Assembly (NCBI RefSeq): GCF_003952165.1
Contig: NZ_RXFT01000002.1
Span: 62,001-126,000, forward strand
DNA from: Variovorax guangxiensis
GTDB lineage: Bacteria > Pseudomonadota > Gammaproteobacteria > Burkholderiales > Burkholderiaceae_C
Reading direction: 5' to 3'
Length of the DNA stretch: 64,000 nucleotides
Made by a program: the position numbers and the translations under genes. Under the pieces are notes generated by a model that did not search any database, had not been told where the DNA came from, and saw only the letters and a list, made by a program, of their open reading frames with translations. Shown here in pieces: positions 7,890 to 15,922 of the stretch. How positions within the stretch are numbered: position 1 is the first letter of the stretch; the number at the start of each line of letters is the position of its first letter.

Positions 7890-9176
7890 TCAGTAGGTCT
7901 CGAGGTGCAGGCGGCCTTCGCGCTTGAGCGCCGCGCCCACCGTGTCCCAGTCGAGTCCGGCTTCCTTCGCCACATCGCGCAGCGCGAGCACCACGCCTTC
8001 TTCCATGCTCTTGAGCCCGCACACGTAGAAGTGGCTGGCGCCATCCTTCAGCAGCGCGGCCAGGTCGGCGGCGCGCTCGCGCATCAGGTCCTGCACGTAG
8101 CGCTTGGGTTGACCCGGCGTGCGCGAGAACGCGAGGTTGATGTCGATGAAGTCCTTGGGCAGCGACTGCAGCGGGCCGAAGTACGGCAGCTCCTGCTGCG
8201 TGCGCGCGCCGAAGAACAGCATCAGCTTGCCGCCTTCGAACTTGCCGCTCTTGCGCAGCCGGCGGCGCCACTCGGTCATGGCGCGCATCGGGGCGCTGCC
8301 GGTGCCGGTGCAGATCATCACGATGTGCGACTTCGGATGGTTCGGCATCAGGAACGAGGCGCCGAAGGGCCCCACCACCTGCACCGTGTCGCCCACCTTC
8401 AGGTCGCACACGTAGTTGGAGCACACGCCGCGCACGGGCGTGCCTTCGTGGTCTTCGGTGACGCGTTTCACGGTGAGCGAGACGTTGTTGTAGCCGGGCC
8501 GCTCGCCGTTGCGCGGGCTGGCCACCGAGTACTGGCGCGCATGGTGGCGCTTGCCGATGGCGTCCACGCCGGGCGGCACGATGCCGATCGACTGGCCCTC
8601 GAGCACCGGGAACGGCAGCGCGCCGAAGTCGAGCACGATGTGATGAGTCTCGCTGTCGAAGCCAGCCTCGGTGCAGTTGTAGTTGCCCACCACGGTGGCG
8701 GTGGTCGGTGTCTTCGGCGGAAAGAGGTTGGTGTAGGCGTGCGCGGCCGACCAGGGCGGCACGGTGGCGCCGTACTGCGCGGAGTTGAAGGCCGGCTCCA
8801 GCGCTTCGACCGCGGCCTGGGTTTGCGCTTGTGCCTGCGTCTGGGCGGGAGGCGCGGCTTCCGCGCCCGCCGACACGCCGGCCGCTTCGAGCTCCTCGGG
8901 CGAGAGTTCGGCAGGCAGCGATTCCCAGGTGAACTGCTCCTCGATGGAGTACGCGCGCACCAGCGGCATGGTGCGCCAGTTGTCGATCGAGCCCGTGGGG
9001 CACGGCGAGATGCAGGCCATGCAGCCATTGCAGACGTCGGCGCGCACGACGTAGTTGTTGTCGTCGTGCGTGATCGCGTTGACCGGGCAGGTGGCCTCGC
9101 AGGTGTTGCAGCGGATGCAGATCTCGGGGTCGATCAGGTGCTGCTTGATGACTCCGGCTTCGACGGCCATGTCCAT
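7890..9176 (-). CDS. boxA: benzoyl-CoA 2,3-epoxidase, reductase subunit BoxA
   Basis: 428 residues. It passes electrons from NADPH to the BoxB oxygenase in the aerobic, CoA-bound benzoate pathway. The N-terminus holds two [4Fe-4S] ferredoxin motifs, Cys20/23/26/30 and Cys49/52/55/59, each ending C-P. After an Ala/Gln-rich linker (about 95-125) comes a ferredoxin-NADP reductase module with the FAD contact R-Q-Y-S-V-A-S-P and the pyridine-nucleotide motif C-T-G-T-G-S-A-P. It follows boxB after 129 bases that contain a repeat element. Confidence 0.97.
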   Translation of the reverse strand: MDMAVEAGVIKQHLIDPEICIRCNTCEATCPVNAITHDDNNYVVRADVCNGCMACISPCPTGSIDNWRTMPLVRAYSIEEQFTWESLPAELSPEELEAAGVSAGAEAAPPAQTQAQAQTQAAVEALEPAFNSAQYGATVPPWSAAHAYTNLFPPKTPTTATVVGNYNCTEAGFDSETHHIVLDFGALPFPVLEGQSIGIVPPGVDAIGKRHHARQYSVASPRNGERPGYNNVSLTVKRVTEDHEGTPVRGVCSNYVCDLKVGDTVQVVGPFGASFLMPNHPKSHIVMICTGTGSAPMRAMTEWRRRLRKSGKFEGGKLMLFFGARTQQELPYFGPLQSLPKDFIDINLAFSRTPGQPKRYVQDLMRERAADLAALLKDGASHFYVCGLKSMEEGVVLALRDVAKEAGLDWDTVGAALKREGRLHLETY

Positions 9177-9189
9177 GTTGTTCTCCTAG

Positions 9190-9290
9190 AGCCCTCCCCC
9201 TCTGGAGGAGGGTTGGGTGGGGGCAGGCGGCGCTTGTCGTGGTCGCGCCGCTTGCCCCCATCCCGGCCTTCCCCCAGAGGGGGAAGGAGC
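9190..9290. repeat. REP/BIME-like paired palindromes between boxB and boxA
   Basis: Two GC-rich hairpins in inverted arrangement: CCTCCCCCTCTGGAGGAGG followed by GTTGGGTGGGGGC, and GCCCCCATCCCGGCC followed by a second hairpin TTCCCCCAGAGGGGGAA. The same layout recurs at 17494-17604 and, in a related version, at 58861-58979. It lies inside the box operon and could act as an attenuator or RNA stabiliser. Confidence 0.75.
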
Positions 9291-9305
9291 AATACCAAAT
9301 ACCGA

Positions 9306-10733
9306 TCAACCGAAGCGGACGTACTCGAAGTCGACCGGCTGGCGGTTGATGCCCATCACCGGCGGCGAGATCCAGCCGGCGAACTTGCCCGGCTCCACCA
9401 CGCGGCCCATCAACGATGCCACGAAAGCGAAGTCTTCGGCACTGGGCAACCACTCGTCGCGCTTGGCGGCCCATTCCACGTCGTTCACCACGCGGCCCTC
9501 GGGCGACATCTTGATGCCGGCGAGCGCGCCGATCTGGCGGTTGAACGCCTTGTGCGGCACCACCAGGCGGGTCGGGATGCCGGCTTTTTCCAGCACCTTG
9601 TTCCAGCGGCCCACGCCGGCCACCGAGTCCTTGATGAAGTCGTCGCGCAGCACTTCGTTCAGCGCGTTGAGCATCGGCACTTCCTTCTCGACGAGCTGGC
9701 CGTCCTTCACCTCGAGCACCTTGTAGGTCTGCCCCTTGAGCACGTGGTCGTCGGTGCGCTTGCCTTCTTCGTAGCGGCCCTTCAGGCCCGAGCTGTAGAA
9801 GATGGCGGCGTTGCTCGACTGGTCGGCGCCGAACAGGTCGATGGTCACGCTGTAGTGGAAGTTCAGGTAGCGCTGGATGGTGCCCAGGTCGATGCAGCCG
9901 GCCGCGCGCACCTTCTGCGGGTCGTCGGTCTTCAGCTCGTTCATGACCTGCGCGGTGCGTGCGATGACGCGCGACACGCCGCTCTCGCCCACGAACATGT
10001 GGTGCGCTTCCTCGGTCAGCATGAACTTCGTGGTGCGCGCCAGCGGGTCGAAGGCACTCTCGGCCAGCGCCGACAGCTGGAACTTGCCGTCGCGGTCGGT
10101 GAAGTACGTGAACATGAAGAACGCGAGCCAGTCGGGCGTGCGCTCGTTGAAGGCGCCCAGGATGCGCGGGTTGTTCTCGTCGCCAGAGGTGCGCTGCAGC
10201 AGCGCCTCGGCTTCCTCGCGGCCATCGCGGCCGAAGTGCTTGTGCAGCAGGTAGACCATGGCCCACAGGTGGCGGCCCTCTTCCACGTTGATCTGGAACA
10301 GGTTGCGCAGGTCGTACATGCTGGGCGCCGTGAGGCCCAGGTGGCGCTGCTGCTCCACCGACGCGGGCTCGGTGTCGCCCTGCGTCACGATGATGCGGCG
10401 CAGGTTGGCGCGGTGCTCGCCGGGCACGTCCTGCCAGGCCTTCTCGCCCTTGTGGTCGCCGAAGTGGATCTCGCGGTTGGCGTCGCCCGGGTTCAGGAAG
10501 ATGCCCCAGCGGTAGTCGCGCATCTTCACGTGGCCGAACTGCGCCCAGCCCTGCGGATCGACGCTCACCGCCGTGCGCAGGTACACCTCGTGGTTGGTGG
10601 AGCCCTCGGGGCCCACGTCGTCCCACCAGTTGATGAAGTTGGGCTGCCAGCCTTCGAGCGCGCGCTGCAGCGTGCGGTCTTCGCCGAGGTTGACGTTGTT
10701 GGGGATCTTCTCGCTGTAGTTGATCGTGCTCAT
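9306..10733 (-). CDS. boxB: benzoyl-CoA 2,3-epoxidase, oxygenase subunit BoxB
   Basis: 475 residues. The di-iron subunit converts benzoyl-CoA and O2 to 2,3-epoxybenzoyl-CoA. Candidate iron ligands Glu122, Glu152, His155, Asp213, Glu242 and His245 are all present, each two positions above the ligands I recall for the Azoarcus evansii protein. The ATG at 10733 (M-S-T-I-N-Y) has GGAAGGA upstream and is preferred over one seven codons earlier. It follows boxC after 183 bases holding nested inverted repeats. Confidence 0.97.
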   Translation of the reverse strand: MSTINYSEKIPNNVNLGEDRTLQRALEGWQPNFINWWDDVGPEGSTNHEVYLRTAVSVDPQGWAQFGHVKMRDYRWGIFLNPGDANREIHFGDHKGEKAWQDVPGEHRANLRRIIVTQGDTEPASVEQQRHLGLTAPSMYDLRNLFQINVEEGRHLWAMVYLLHKHFGRDGREEAEALLQRTSGDENNPRILGAFNERTPDWLAFFMFTYFTDRDGKFQLSALAESAFDPLARTTKFMLTEEAHHMFVGESGVSRVIARTAQVMNELKTDDPQKVRAAGCIDLGTIQRYLNFHYSVTIDLFGADQSSNAAIFYSSGLKGRYEEGKRTDDHVLKGQTYKVLEVKDGQLVEKEVPMLNALNEVLRDDFIKDSVAGVGRWNKVLEKAGIPTRLVVPHKAFNRQIGALAGIKMSPEGRVVNDVEWAAKRDEWLPSAEDFAFVASLMGRVVEPGKFAGWISPPVMGINRQPVDFEYVRFG

Positions 10734-10766
10734 GGGGGTTCCTTCCGAATACACACAAACTCGGGA

Positions 10767-10881
10767 CCGAACGCAGAAGTCGCGAAGGTTTCGCAGAAGC
10801 CGCAGAAGAAAAACCAGGGAAGGTTCTCGTGATTCTTCTTCTGCGGCTTCTGCGTAGCTTTTGTCTTCCTTCTGCGTTCGG
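10767..10881. repeat. nested inverted repeats between boxC and boxB
   Basis: Outer arms CCGAACGCAGAAG (10767-10779) and its perfect complement (10869-10881, 13 bp) enclose inner arms of 19 bp (10792-10810 and 10836-10854), also perfect, built on the unit CGCAGAAG. The transcript could fold into a long branched hairpin between boxC and boxB. The unit looks like a dispersed intergenic repeat rather than a simple terminator, since no U-run follows. Confidence 0.8.
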
Positions 10882-10916
10882 CTGTTCTTGTCTCTTCCTG
10901 TGGTCCTGTATTTGCC

Positions 10917-12593
10917 TCAGACCCGGTTCAAATCGAAGCCGGCTTTCTGGCCGGTGCCGTAGACCTTCAGCGCGCCCTTCTCGCCGACGGCGTTGGGGCG
11001 GTTGAAGATCCAGTTCTGCCAGGCCGAGAGGCGGCCGAAGATGCGGGTGACCATGTTCTCCTTGCTCGCGAAGCGCAGGTTGGCTTCCAGGCCGGTGAGC
11101 GAGTCGGGCGACATCGCGGCGCGCTCCTCGATGGCGATGCGGATCTCGTCGTCCCAATCGATGTCGTCGGGCGCGGCGGTCACCAGGCCCAGCTTCAGCG
11201 CCTCGTCGGCATCGAGCGCCTTGCCGGCGGCGGCGCGAGCGGCTTCCAGCGGCGCGGCCTCTTCATAGAAGCGGCGCTGCAGGCGGCTCTGGTCGTTCAC
11301 CATCGGGAAGAAGCCGAAGTTGAATTCGTCGAGCGTGAGCCTGGGCGCGCGCTCGGCATCGTCGGGCAGCGCGAGCATGTAGGCGCGGTCGGCCGCGAAG
11401 GCCAGTTCGGCCAGCGTGCCGGCGAAGCAGGAGCCGGCTTCGATCAGGGCGAACAGGCTGCGCGAGGACACGTCCAGGCGCGCCAGCGTGCGGCGCAGCG
11501 CGCCGATGGTCTCGCGCACCAGCCAATTGTCCTTGTTGGCGAGCATCACGGCGTCCGACGCGAGCACGGCGGCAGCGTCGCCCTCGGTCTTGAGCAGCCA
11601 GGTGCCGATGTCGAGCTCGTTGGTGCGCAGGTTCAGGATGGCGTCGTCGAGTTCGCGGCACATCGCCAGCGGCCACCATGCGGCGCCGGCTGCCTCGATG
11701 GCGGCGATGTCCGACGGCTGCGCGCCGGTGGGCGCCTTCACTGTGATGGTGGCGGTGCGCTTGCTGCGGTCGATCCGCACGTCGACGTTCGCGTACGAGA
11801 TGCCGTCGGCGCTGTCGGTGCGCTCGACGCGGGTGAGCGCCACGCCCTTGGCGTTGGACGGGCGGTCGCTGCCGGCGGCGAGCTGCGAGGCGCGCTCCTG
11901 CACGGCGGCCGCGAACTGCGCGGGCTTGGCGACGGCGTCGACCAGGCGCCAGTCGACCGCACGCTGGCCGCGCACGCCTTCGACGCTGGTGCAGAAGATG
12001 TCGGCGAGGTCATGGCGCACGTGGCGCTTGTCGGTCACGCGGGTCAGGCCGCCGGTGCCGGGCAGCACGCCCAGCAGCGGCACTTCGGGCAGCGAGACGG
12101 CGGAGGAGCGGTCGTCCACCAGCAGGATCTCGTCGCAGGCCAGCGCCAATTCGTAGCCGCCGCCGGCGCAGGCGCCGTTGACGGCCGCGAGGAACTTCAG
12201 GCCCGCGTGCTTCGACGAGTCTTCGATGCCGTTGCGCGTCTCGTTGGTGAACTTGCAGAAGTTCACCTTCCATGCGTGGCTGGAGACACCGAGCATGAAG
12301 ATGTTGGCGCCCGAGCAGAAGATGCGGTCCTTGCCGCTGGTGACGATCACGCTGCGCACCTCGGGGTGCTCGAAGCGCACGCGGTTGAGCGCGTCGTTCA
12401 GCTCCACGTCCACGCCCAGGTCGTAGCTGTTGAGCTTGAGCTTGTAGCCGGGGCGGATGCCGCCGTCTTCCGCGATGTCGAGCACGAGGCGCGCGATGGC
12501 GCCGTCGAAACTCAGCGACCAGTGGCGGTACTGGCCGGGTTCGGTGCGGTAGTCGACGCGCGGGGGCGCCTGGAGCGTGGTGGTGTCGGTCAT
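10917..12593 (-). CDS. boxC: 2,3-epoxybenzoyl-CoA dihydrolase (benzoyl-CoA-dihydrodiol lyase) BoxC
   Basis: 558 residues. It opens the ring of 2,3-epoxybenzoyl-CoA with water, yielding 3,4-dehydroadipyl-CoA semialdehyde and formate. Two crotonase-like halves are visible: the first has the oxyanion regions around C-S-G-A-N and A-C-A-G-G-G-Y-E-L-A-L-A, the second lies around residues 300-500 with E-A-G-S-C-F-A-G-T-L-A-E. The length matches known BoxC. The ATG at 12593 has AGGAG upstream; 25 extra codons further up are in frame but lack a ribosome site. First gene of the minus-strand box operon. Confidence 0.96.
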   Translation of the reverse strand: MTDTTTLQAPPRVDYRTEPGQYRHWSLSFDGAIARLVLDIAEDGGIRPGYKLKLNSYDLGVDVELNDALNRVRFEHPEVRSVIVTSGKDRIFCSGANIFMLGVSSHAWKVNFCKFTNETRNGIEDSSKHAGLKFLAAVNGACAGGGYELALACDEILLVDDRSSAVSLPEVPLLGVLPGTGGLTRVTDKRHVRHDLADIFCTSVEGVRGQRAVDWRLVDAVAKPAQFAAAVQERASQLAAGSDRPSNAKGVALTRVERTDSADGISYANVDVRIDRSKRTATITVKAPTGAQPSDIAAIEAAGAAWWPLAMCRELDDAILNLRTNELDIGTWLLKTEGDAAAVLASDAVMLANKDNWLVRETIGALRRTLARLDVSSRSLFALIEAGSCFAGTLAELAFAADRAYMLALPDDAERAPRLTLDEFNFGFFPMVNDQSRLQRRFYEEAAPLEAARAAAGKALDADEALKLGLVTAAPDDIDWDDEIRIAIEERAAMSPDSLTGLEANLRFASKENMVTRIFGRLSAWQNWIFNRPNAVGEKGALKVYGTGQKAGFDLNRV

Positions 12594-12644
12594 GCGGAAG
12601 TCTCCTGTGGGGCAGTGTTCGGAAACCGTGAACAGGAAAGATAA

Positions 12645-12710
12645 TGCACTTTCTTGCTCCGATGACATGCATCATGCTGCATGCACACAGGCAAGTCAAT
12701 GCCTGCTGCA
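12645..12710. promoter_or_regulatory. candidate BoxR operator cluster upstream of boxC
   Basis: Five TGCA sites lie within 66 bases (12645, 12668, 12678, 12682, 12707). Those at 12668 and 12678 are spaced exactly TGCA-N6-TGCA, the arrangement described for the related regulator BzdR. The site at 12645 reads TGCACTTTCTTGCT, nearly identical to one at 13742 in the boxR/boxD promoter region. Confidence 0.65.
12671..12699 (-). promoter_or_regulatory. candidate sigma-70 promoter of the boxCBA operon
   Basis: On the minus strand, TTGACT (12694-12699), a 17-base spacer and CATGAT (12671-12676). The -10 box and spacer are covered by the TGCA sites, so BoxR binding there would block RNA polymerase. 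Inferred from consensus matching only. Confidence 0.5.
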
Positions 12711-12743
12711 CTTTTTTTCAGATTTCAGGAGTCCGGAAGGCGC

Positions 12744-13688
12744 CTAGACCAGTCCCATGGACTGGCGGACGGCCGCACGCAGGGCCTGGAAGCTCTGCGG
12801 GAGCGTCTTGCCGCTGGTGTCCACCGAGAGATCGGCCTTCGAATAGAAGGCGGCACGGCCGTTCAGGATGCGGCGCAGATCTTCCATCGCTTCCTTGCTT
12901 GCGGCCATCGGGCGGGTGTCGCCCTGCGCGGCCACGCGGCCCATGTGCTCCTCGGGCGCGGCCTGCAGCCATACGGTGGTGCAGTGCGCGAGCAGCTCGT
13001 TGAAGGTGGCCGGGTCGGAGACGATGCCGCCGGGCGTGGCGATCACCACCTCGCTGTAGATCTGCACCGCCTCTTCCAGCGCGCGGCGCTCGTAGCGGCG
13101 GTAGGCGTTGGTGCCGTACAGGTCGTGGATCTCGCGCACGCTGCAGCCGGCGAGCTTTTCGATCTCGCGGCTGAGCTCGATGAAGGGAATCTCCAGGTCC
13201 TCCGCCAGCATCTGGCCCAGCGTGGACTTGCCCGCCCCGCGCAGGCCCACGAGCGCGATGCGGCGGTGCCGCGCCGGGTCGACCGAGGCGGTGCCCAGCA
13301 GTTCGCCGATGGCCACGCGCACGCGGCGCAGGTCGGCCTCGCTGCGGTGCTCCAGCAGTTCGCGGATGAGCAGCCACTCTGGCGAGCTGGTGGTCACGTC
13401 GCCCACCAGCTCGGCCAGCGAGCAGTGCAGCGCGCCAGCCACCTGTTGCAGCACCAGGATCGACGCGTTGCCGATGCCGTATTCGAGATTGGCCAGATGG
13501 CGCTCCGACACGTCGGCCGCGACAGCCACCGCCTTGCGCGTGAGCCCGCGCTGCGCGCGCAGGTTGCGCACGCGGTCGCCCAGCGCCGACAGCAGCGGAT
13601 TCTTCGCCTCCCCGGCGACGGCCTGGCCCGGCGCGCCAACGCCGCTTTCAGGCGCGGCGGCCAGCGCCGCGTCTACATGCTCGTTCAT
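12744..13688 (-). CDS. boxR: BoxR, benzoyl-CoA-responsive transcriptional regulator
   Basis: 314 residues with the two-part build of BoxR/BzdR: an XRE-type helix-turn-helix (about residues 36-95, with R-A-Q-R-G-L-T-R-K and H-L-A-N-L-E-Y-G) fused to a shikimate-kinase-like domain with an intact P-loop G-L-R-G-A-G-K-S-T at 148-156. In the known family the kinase-like domain binds benzoyl-CoA and releases repression. The ATG at 13688 follows GAGGAA. It sits between boxC (same strand, 150 bases downstream) and the divergent boxD operon, and TGCA-rich sites occur in both flanking promoter regions. It should not be annotated as shikimate kinase. Confidence 0.95.
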   Translation of the reverse strand: MNEHVDAALAAAPESGVGAPGQAVAGEAKNPLLSALGDRVRNLRAQRGLTRKAVAVAADVSERHLANLEYGIGNASILVLQQVAGALHCSLAELVGDVTTSSPEWLLIRELLEHRSEADLRRVRVAIGELLGTASVDPARHRRIALVGLRGAGKSTLGQMLAEDLEIPFIELSREIEKLAGCSVREIHDLYGTNAYRRYERRALEEAVQIYSEVVIATPGGIVSDPATFNELLAHCTTVWLQAAPEEHMGRVAAQGDTRPMAASKEAMEDLRRILNGRAAFYSKADLSVDTSGKTLPQSFQALRAAVRQSMGLV

Positions 13689-13741
13689 GCAATTCCTCGT
13701 TCTTCGCCGGGATTGTGCGCGCTCAGGGTAAACACCATAGA

Positions 13742-13823
13742 TGCACTATATTGCTTGACACTCATTGTCTCGATGCTTATTGTTCGGCAACACGCAAGAT
13801 ACTGCACACACAGTGATCCTGCA
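13742..13823. promoter_or_regulatory. candidate BoxR sites in the boxR/boxD divergent region
   Basis: TGCACTATATTGCT (13742-13755) repeats the motif seen upstream of boxC with two changes. Further TGCA sites occur at 13803 and 13820. They flank and overlap the plus-strand promoter. Confidence 0.55.
13755..13783 (+). promoter_or_regulatory. candidate sigma-70 promoter of the DUF4863-boxD-bclA operon
   Basis: Perfect -35 TTGACA (13755-13760), 17-base spacer, -10 TATTGT (13778-13783), followed about 70 bases later by the DUF4863 start. The TGCACTATATTGCT site abuts the -35 box. Confidence 0.6.
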
Positions 13824-13851
13824 AGGTAGTTCCAAAGTTCGAGGCCCCACG

Positions 13852-14346
13852 ATGTCCGACAGCAGCAGCACTCCCGCCACCGGCAAGGAAGCACTTCACC
13901 AGCTGATCGCCGGCCTGACCGCCGAAATCGCCGGCAAACCGCTCGACGGCGAGCTCGACCGGTGGCTCAACACCCACCACGGCGCCGGCAGCGCCAGCTT
14001 CGAGCAGCTGCGCCAGGCCTGCATCGGCGGCGTCGCCGAAGGCTGGCTCTGCGAGCGCGAAGGCGGCGGCATCAGGTACGGCCGCGTCTTCAAGGCCGAA
14101 GACGCGCTGCACCGCTTCTCGGTCGACGTGGTCGACATGCAGGACATCGCCGGCCCGCACCACACCCATCCCAACGGCGAGATCGACCTGATCATGCCGC
14201 TCGACGGCGCCGCCGCCACCTTCGACGGCCGGCCCGCGGGCTGGTGCGTCTACGGCCCCGGCACCGCGCATCGCCCGACCGTGGCCAGCGGCCGCGCGCT
14301 CGTTCTCTATCTGCTGCCCGAAGGGCAGATCAAGTTCACCCAATGA
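13852..14346 (+). CDS. DUF4863 family protein of the box cluster
   Basis: 164 residues. The central stretch G-P-H-H-T-H-P-N-G-E-I-D-L-I-M-P and the later R-P-T-V-A-S-G-R-A-L-V look like a cupin-type metal site (His, His, His, Glu). The family includes enzymes annotated as 4-hydroxylaminobenzoate lyase, but that activity makes little sense here. The stop overlaps the boxD start by four bases (ATGA), so the two are translationally coupled. It may handle a reactive intermediate such as the semialdehyde or a lactonised by-product; this is inference. The ATG at 13852 is preferred over an upstream in-frame start at 13765 that lies inside the promoter. Confidence 0.88.
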   Translation: MSDSSSTPATGKEALHQLIAGLTAEIAGKPLDGELDRWLNTHHGAGSASFEQLRQACIGGVAEGWLCEREGGGIRYGRVFKAEDALHRFSVDVVDMQDIAGPHHTHPNGEIDLIMPLDGAAATFDGRPAGWCVYGPGTAHRPTVASGRALVLYLLPEGQIKFTQ

Positions 14347-15893
14347 CCGAGCTTCTTCCCAACTACGTCGCCGGCCGCTGGCAAAGCGGTTCGGGCGCCG
14401 GTACGCCTCTTTTCGACCCGGTGCTGGGCACCGAACTCGCGCGCGTCGACGCCACTGGCCTGGACCTGCCGGCAGCATTCGCCTTCGCCCGCGAACAGGG
14501 CGGCAACGCGCTGCGCGCCCTCACCTACCGCCAGCGCGCGGGGCTGCTCGCGGCCATCGTGAAGGTGCTGCAGGCCAACCGCGACGCCTATTACGAGATC
14601 GCCACCGCCAACTCCGGCACGGTGAAGAACGACTCGGCCGTGGACATCGACGGCGCGATCTTCACGCTCGGCCAGTACGCCAAGTGGGGCGATGCGCTCG
14701 GCGACGTGCGCGCGCTGCGCGACGGCGACGCGGTGAAGCTCGGCAAGGAGCCGGTGTTCCAGTCGCAGCACCTGCAGGTGCCGACGCAGGGCGTGGCGCT
14801 CTTCATCAACGCATTCAACTTTCCCTCCTGGGGCCTGTGGGAGAAGGCCGCGCCCGCGCTGCTCTCCGGCGTGCCGGTGATCGTGAAGCCCGCCACGGCC
14901 ACCGCCTGGCTCACGCAGCGCATGGTGAAGGACGTGGTCGACGCGGGCGTGCTGCCGGCCGGCGCGCTTTCCATCGTGTGCGGCAGCTCGGCCGGCCTGA
15001 TGGATGCGCTGCAGCCCTTCGACGTGGCCTCCTTCACCGGCTCGGCCGAGACGGCCGCGGTGATCCGCTCGCACCCCGCCGCGGCCCAGCGCTCGGTGCG
15101 CGTGAACATCGAGGCCGACAGCCTCAACAGCGCCCTGCTGCTGCCCGGCGCCGCACCCGGCAGCGACGCCTTCAACCTGCTCGTGCGCGAAGTGGTGCGC
15201 GAGATGACGGTGAAGTCGGGCCAGAAGTGCACCGCCATCCGCCGCATCCTGGTGCCGTCGGAGCTGTATGACGCGGCGGCCGAGGCCATCGGCGCCAGGC
15301 TCGCGGGCATCACCGCCGGCAATCCGCGCAACGAGAGCGTGCGCATGGGTTCGCTGGTGAGCCGCGCGCAGCTGGATTCGGTGCGTGAAGGACTGGCGGC
15401 GCTGTGCGCGCAGGCCACCGTGCTGCACGATGGCCGCGACAAGCCCCTGGTCGACGCCGACCCGGCCATTGCCGCCTGCATCGGCCCCGTGCTGCTGGGC
15501 GCGCGCGACGCCGATGCCGCGCAGCAGGTGCACGACGTGGAAGTGTTCGGCCCCGTCGCCACGCTGCTGCCGTACCGCGACCTCGCGCACGGCATTGCGC
15601 TGGCGCACCGCGGCCAGGGCTCGCTCGTCACCTCCATATATGGAAGCGACGACGCGGCACTGGCGCAGGCCACGCTGGCGGTGGCCCCGAGCCACGGCCG
15701 CGTGCACGTCGTCAGCCCCGAAGTGGCGCAGGCCCACACCGGCCACGGCAACGTGATGCCGATGTCGCTGCACGGCGGCCCCGGCCGCGCGGGCGGCGGC
15801 GCCGAGCTGGGCGGACTGCGCGCGCTCGACTTCTATCACCGCCGCGCCGCGGTGCAGGCGAGCCCCGGCGTGATCGCCGCGCTCGGCCTCTAG
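14343..15893 (+). CDS. boxD: 3,4-dehydroadipyl-CoA semialdehyde dehydrogenase BoxD
   Basis: 516 residues, aldehyde dehydrogenase superfamily. It oxidises the aldehyde released by BoxC to 3,4-dehydroadipyl-CoA, preferring NADP in the characterised homologue. Visible active-site elements: N-F-N-F-P-S-W (Asn159 region), general base Glu257 in N-I-E-A-D-S, and nucleophile Cys296 in S-G-Q-K-C-T. The PaaZ-like sequence, with Q-K-C-T-A-I-R-R in place of the common G-Q-x-C-x-A, fits the ring-cleavage aldehyde dehydrogenase branch. Coupled to the DUF4863 gene upstream, with bclA 29 bases downstream. Confidence 0.95.
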   Translation: MTELLPNYVAGRWQSGSGAGTPLFDPVLGTELARVDATGLDLPAAFAFAREQGGNALRALTYRQRAGLLAAIVKVLQANRDAYYEIATANSGTVKNDSAVDIDGAIFTLGQYAKWGDALGDVRALRDGDAVKLGKEPVFQSQHLQVPTQGVALFINAFNFPSWGLWEKAAPALLSGVPVIVKPATATAWLTQRMVKDVVDAGVLPAGALSIVCGSSAGLMDALQPFDVASFTGSAETAAVIRSHPAAAQRSVRVNIEADSLNSALLLPGAAPGSDAFNLLVREVVREMTVKSGQKCTAIRRILVPSELYDAAAEAIGARLAGITAGNPRNESVRMGSLVSRAQLDSVREGLAALCAQATVLHDGRDKPLVDADPAIAACIGPVLLGARDADAAQQVHDVEVFGPVATLLPYRDLAHGIALAHRGQGSLVTSIYGSDDAALAQATLAVAPSHGRVHVVSPEVAQAHTGHGNVMPMSLHGGPGRAGGGAELGGLRALDFYHRRAAVQASPGVIAALGL

Positions 15894-15922
15894 AAAAGAA
15901 CACGGCCGAAGGAGACAAGACC

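Noticed and set aside
9190-9290. CRISPR-like repeat
   Set aside because: Paired palindromes without regular spacers or cas genes; belongs to the REP-like family.
7845-10832. 995-codon open frame on the plus strand opposite boxA and boxB
   Set aside because: Antisense shadow of high-GC genes; the product is His/Arg/Ala-rich with no domain, while the minus strand encodes complete BoxA and BoxB.
7876-11157. 1093-codon open frame on the minus strand across the box genes
   Set aside because: Out-of-frame shadow of boxC, boxB and boxA; Arg/Pro-rich composition and no family match.
12744-13688. Shikimate kinase (aroK) annotation
   Set aside because: The kinase-like domain is fused to an XRE helix-turn-helix and lies in the box cluster, so BoxR is the better call.
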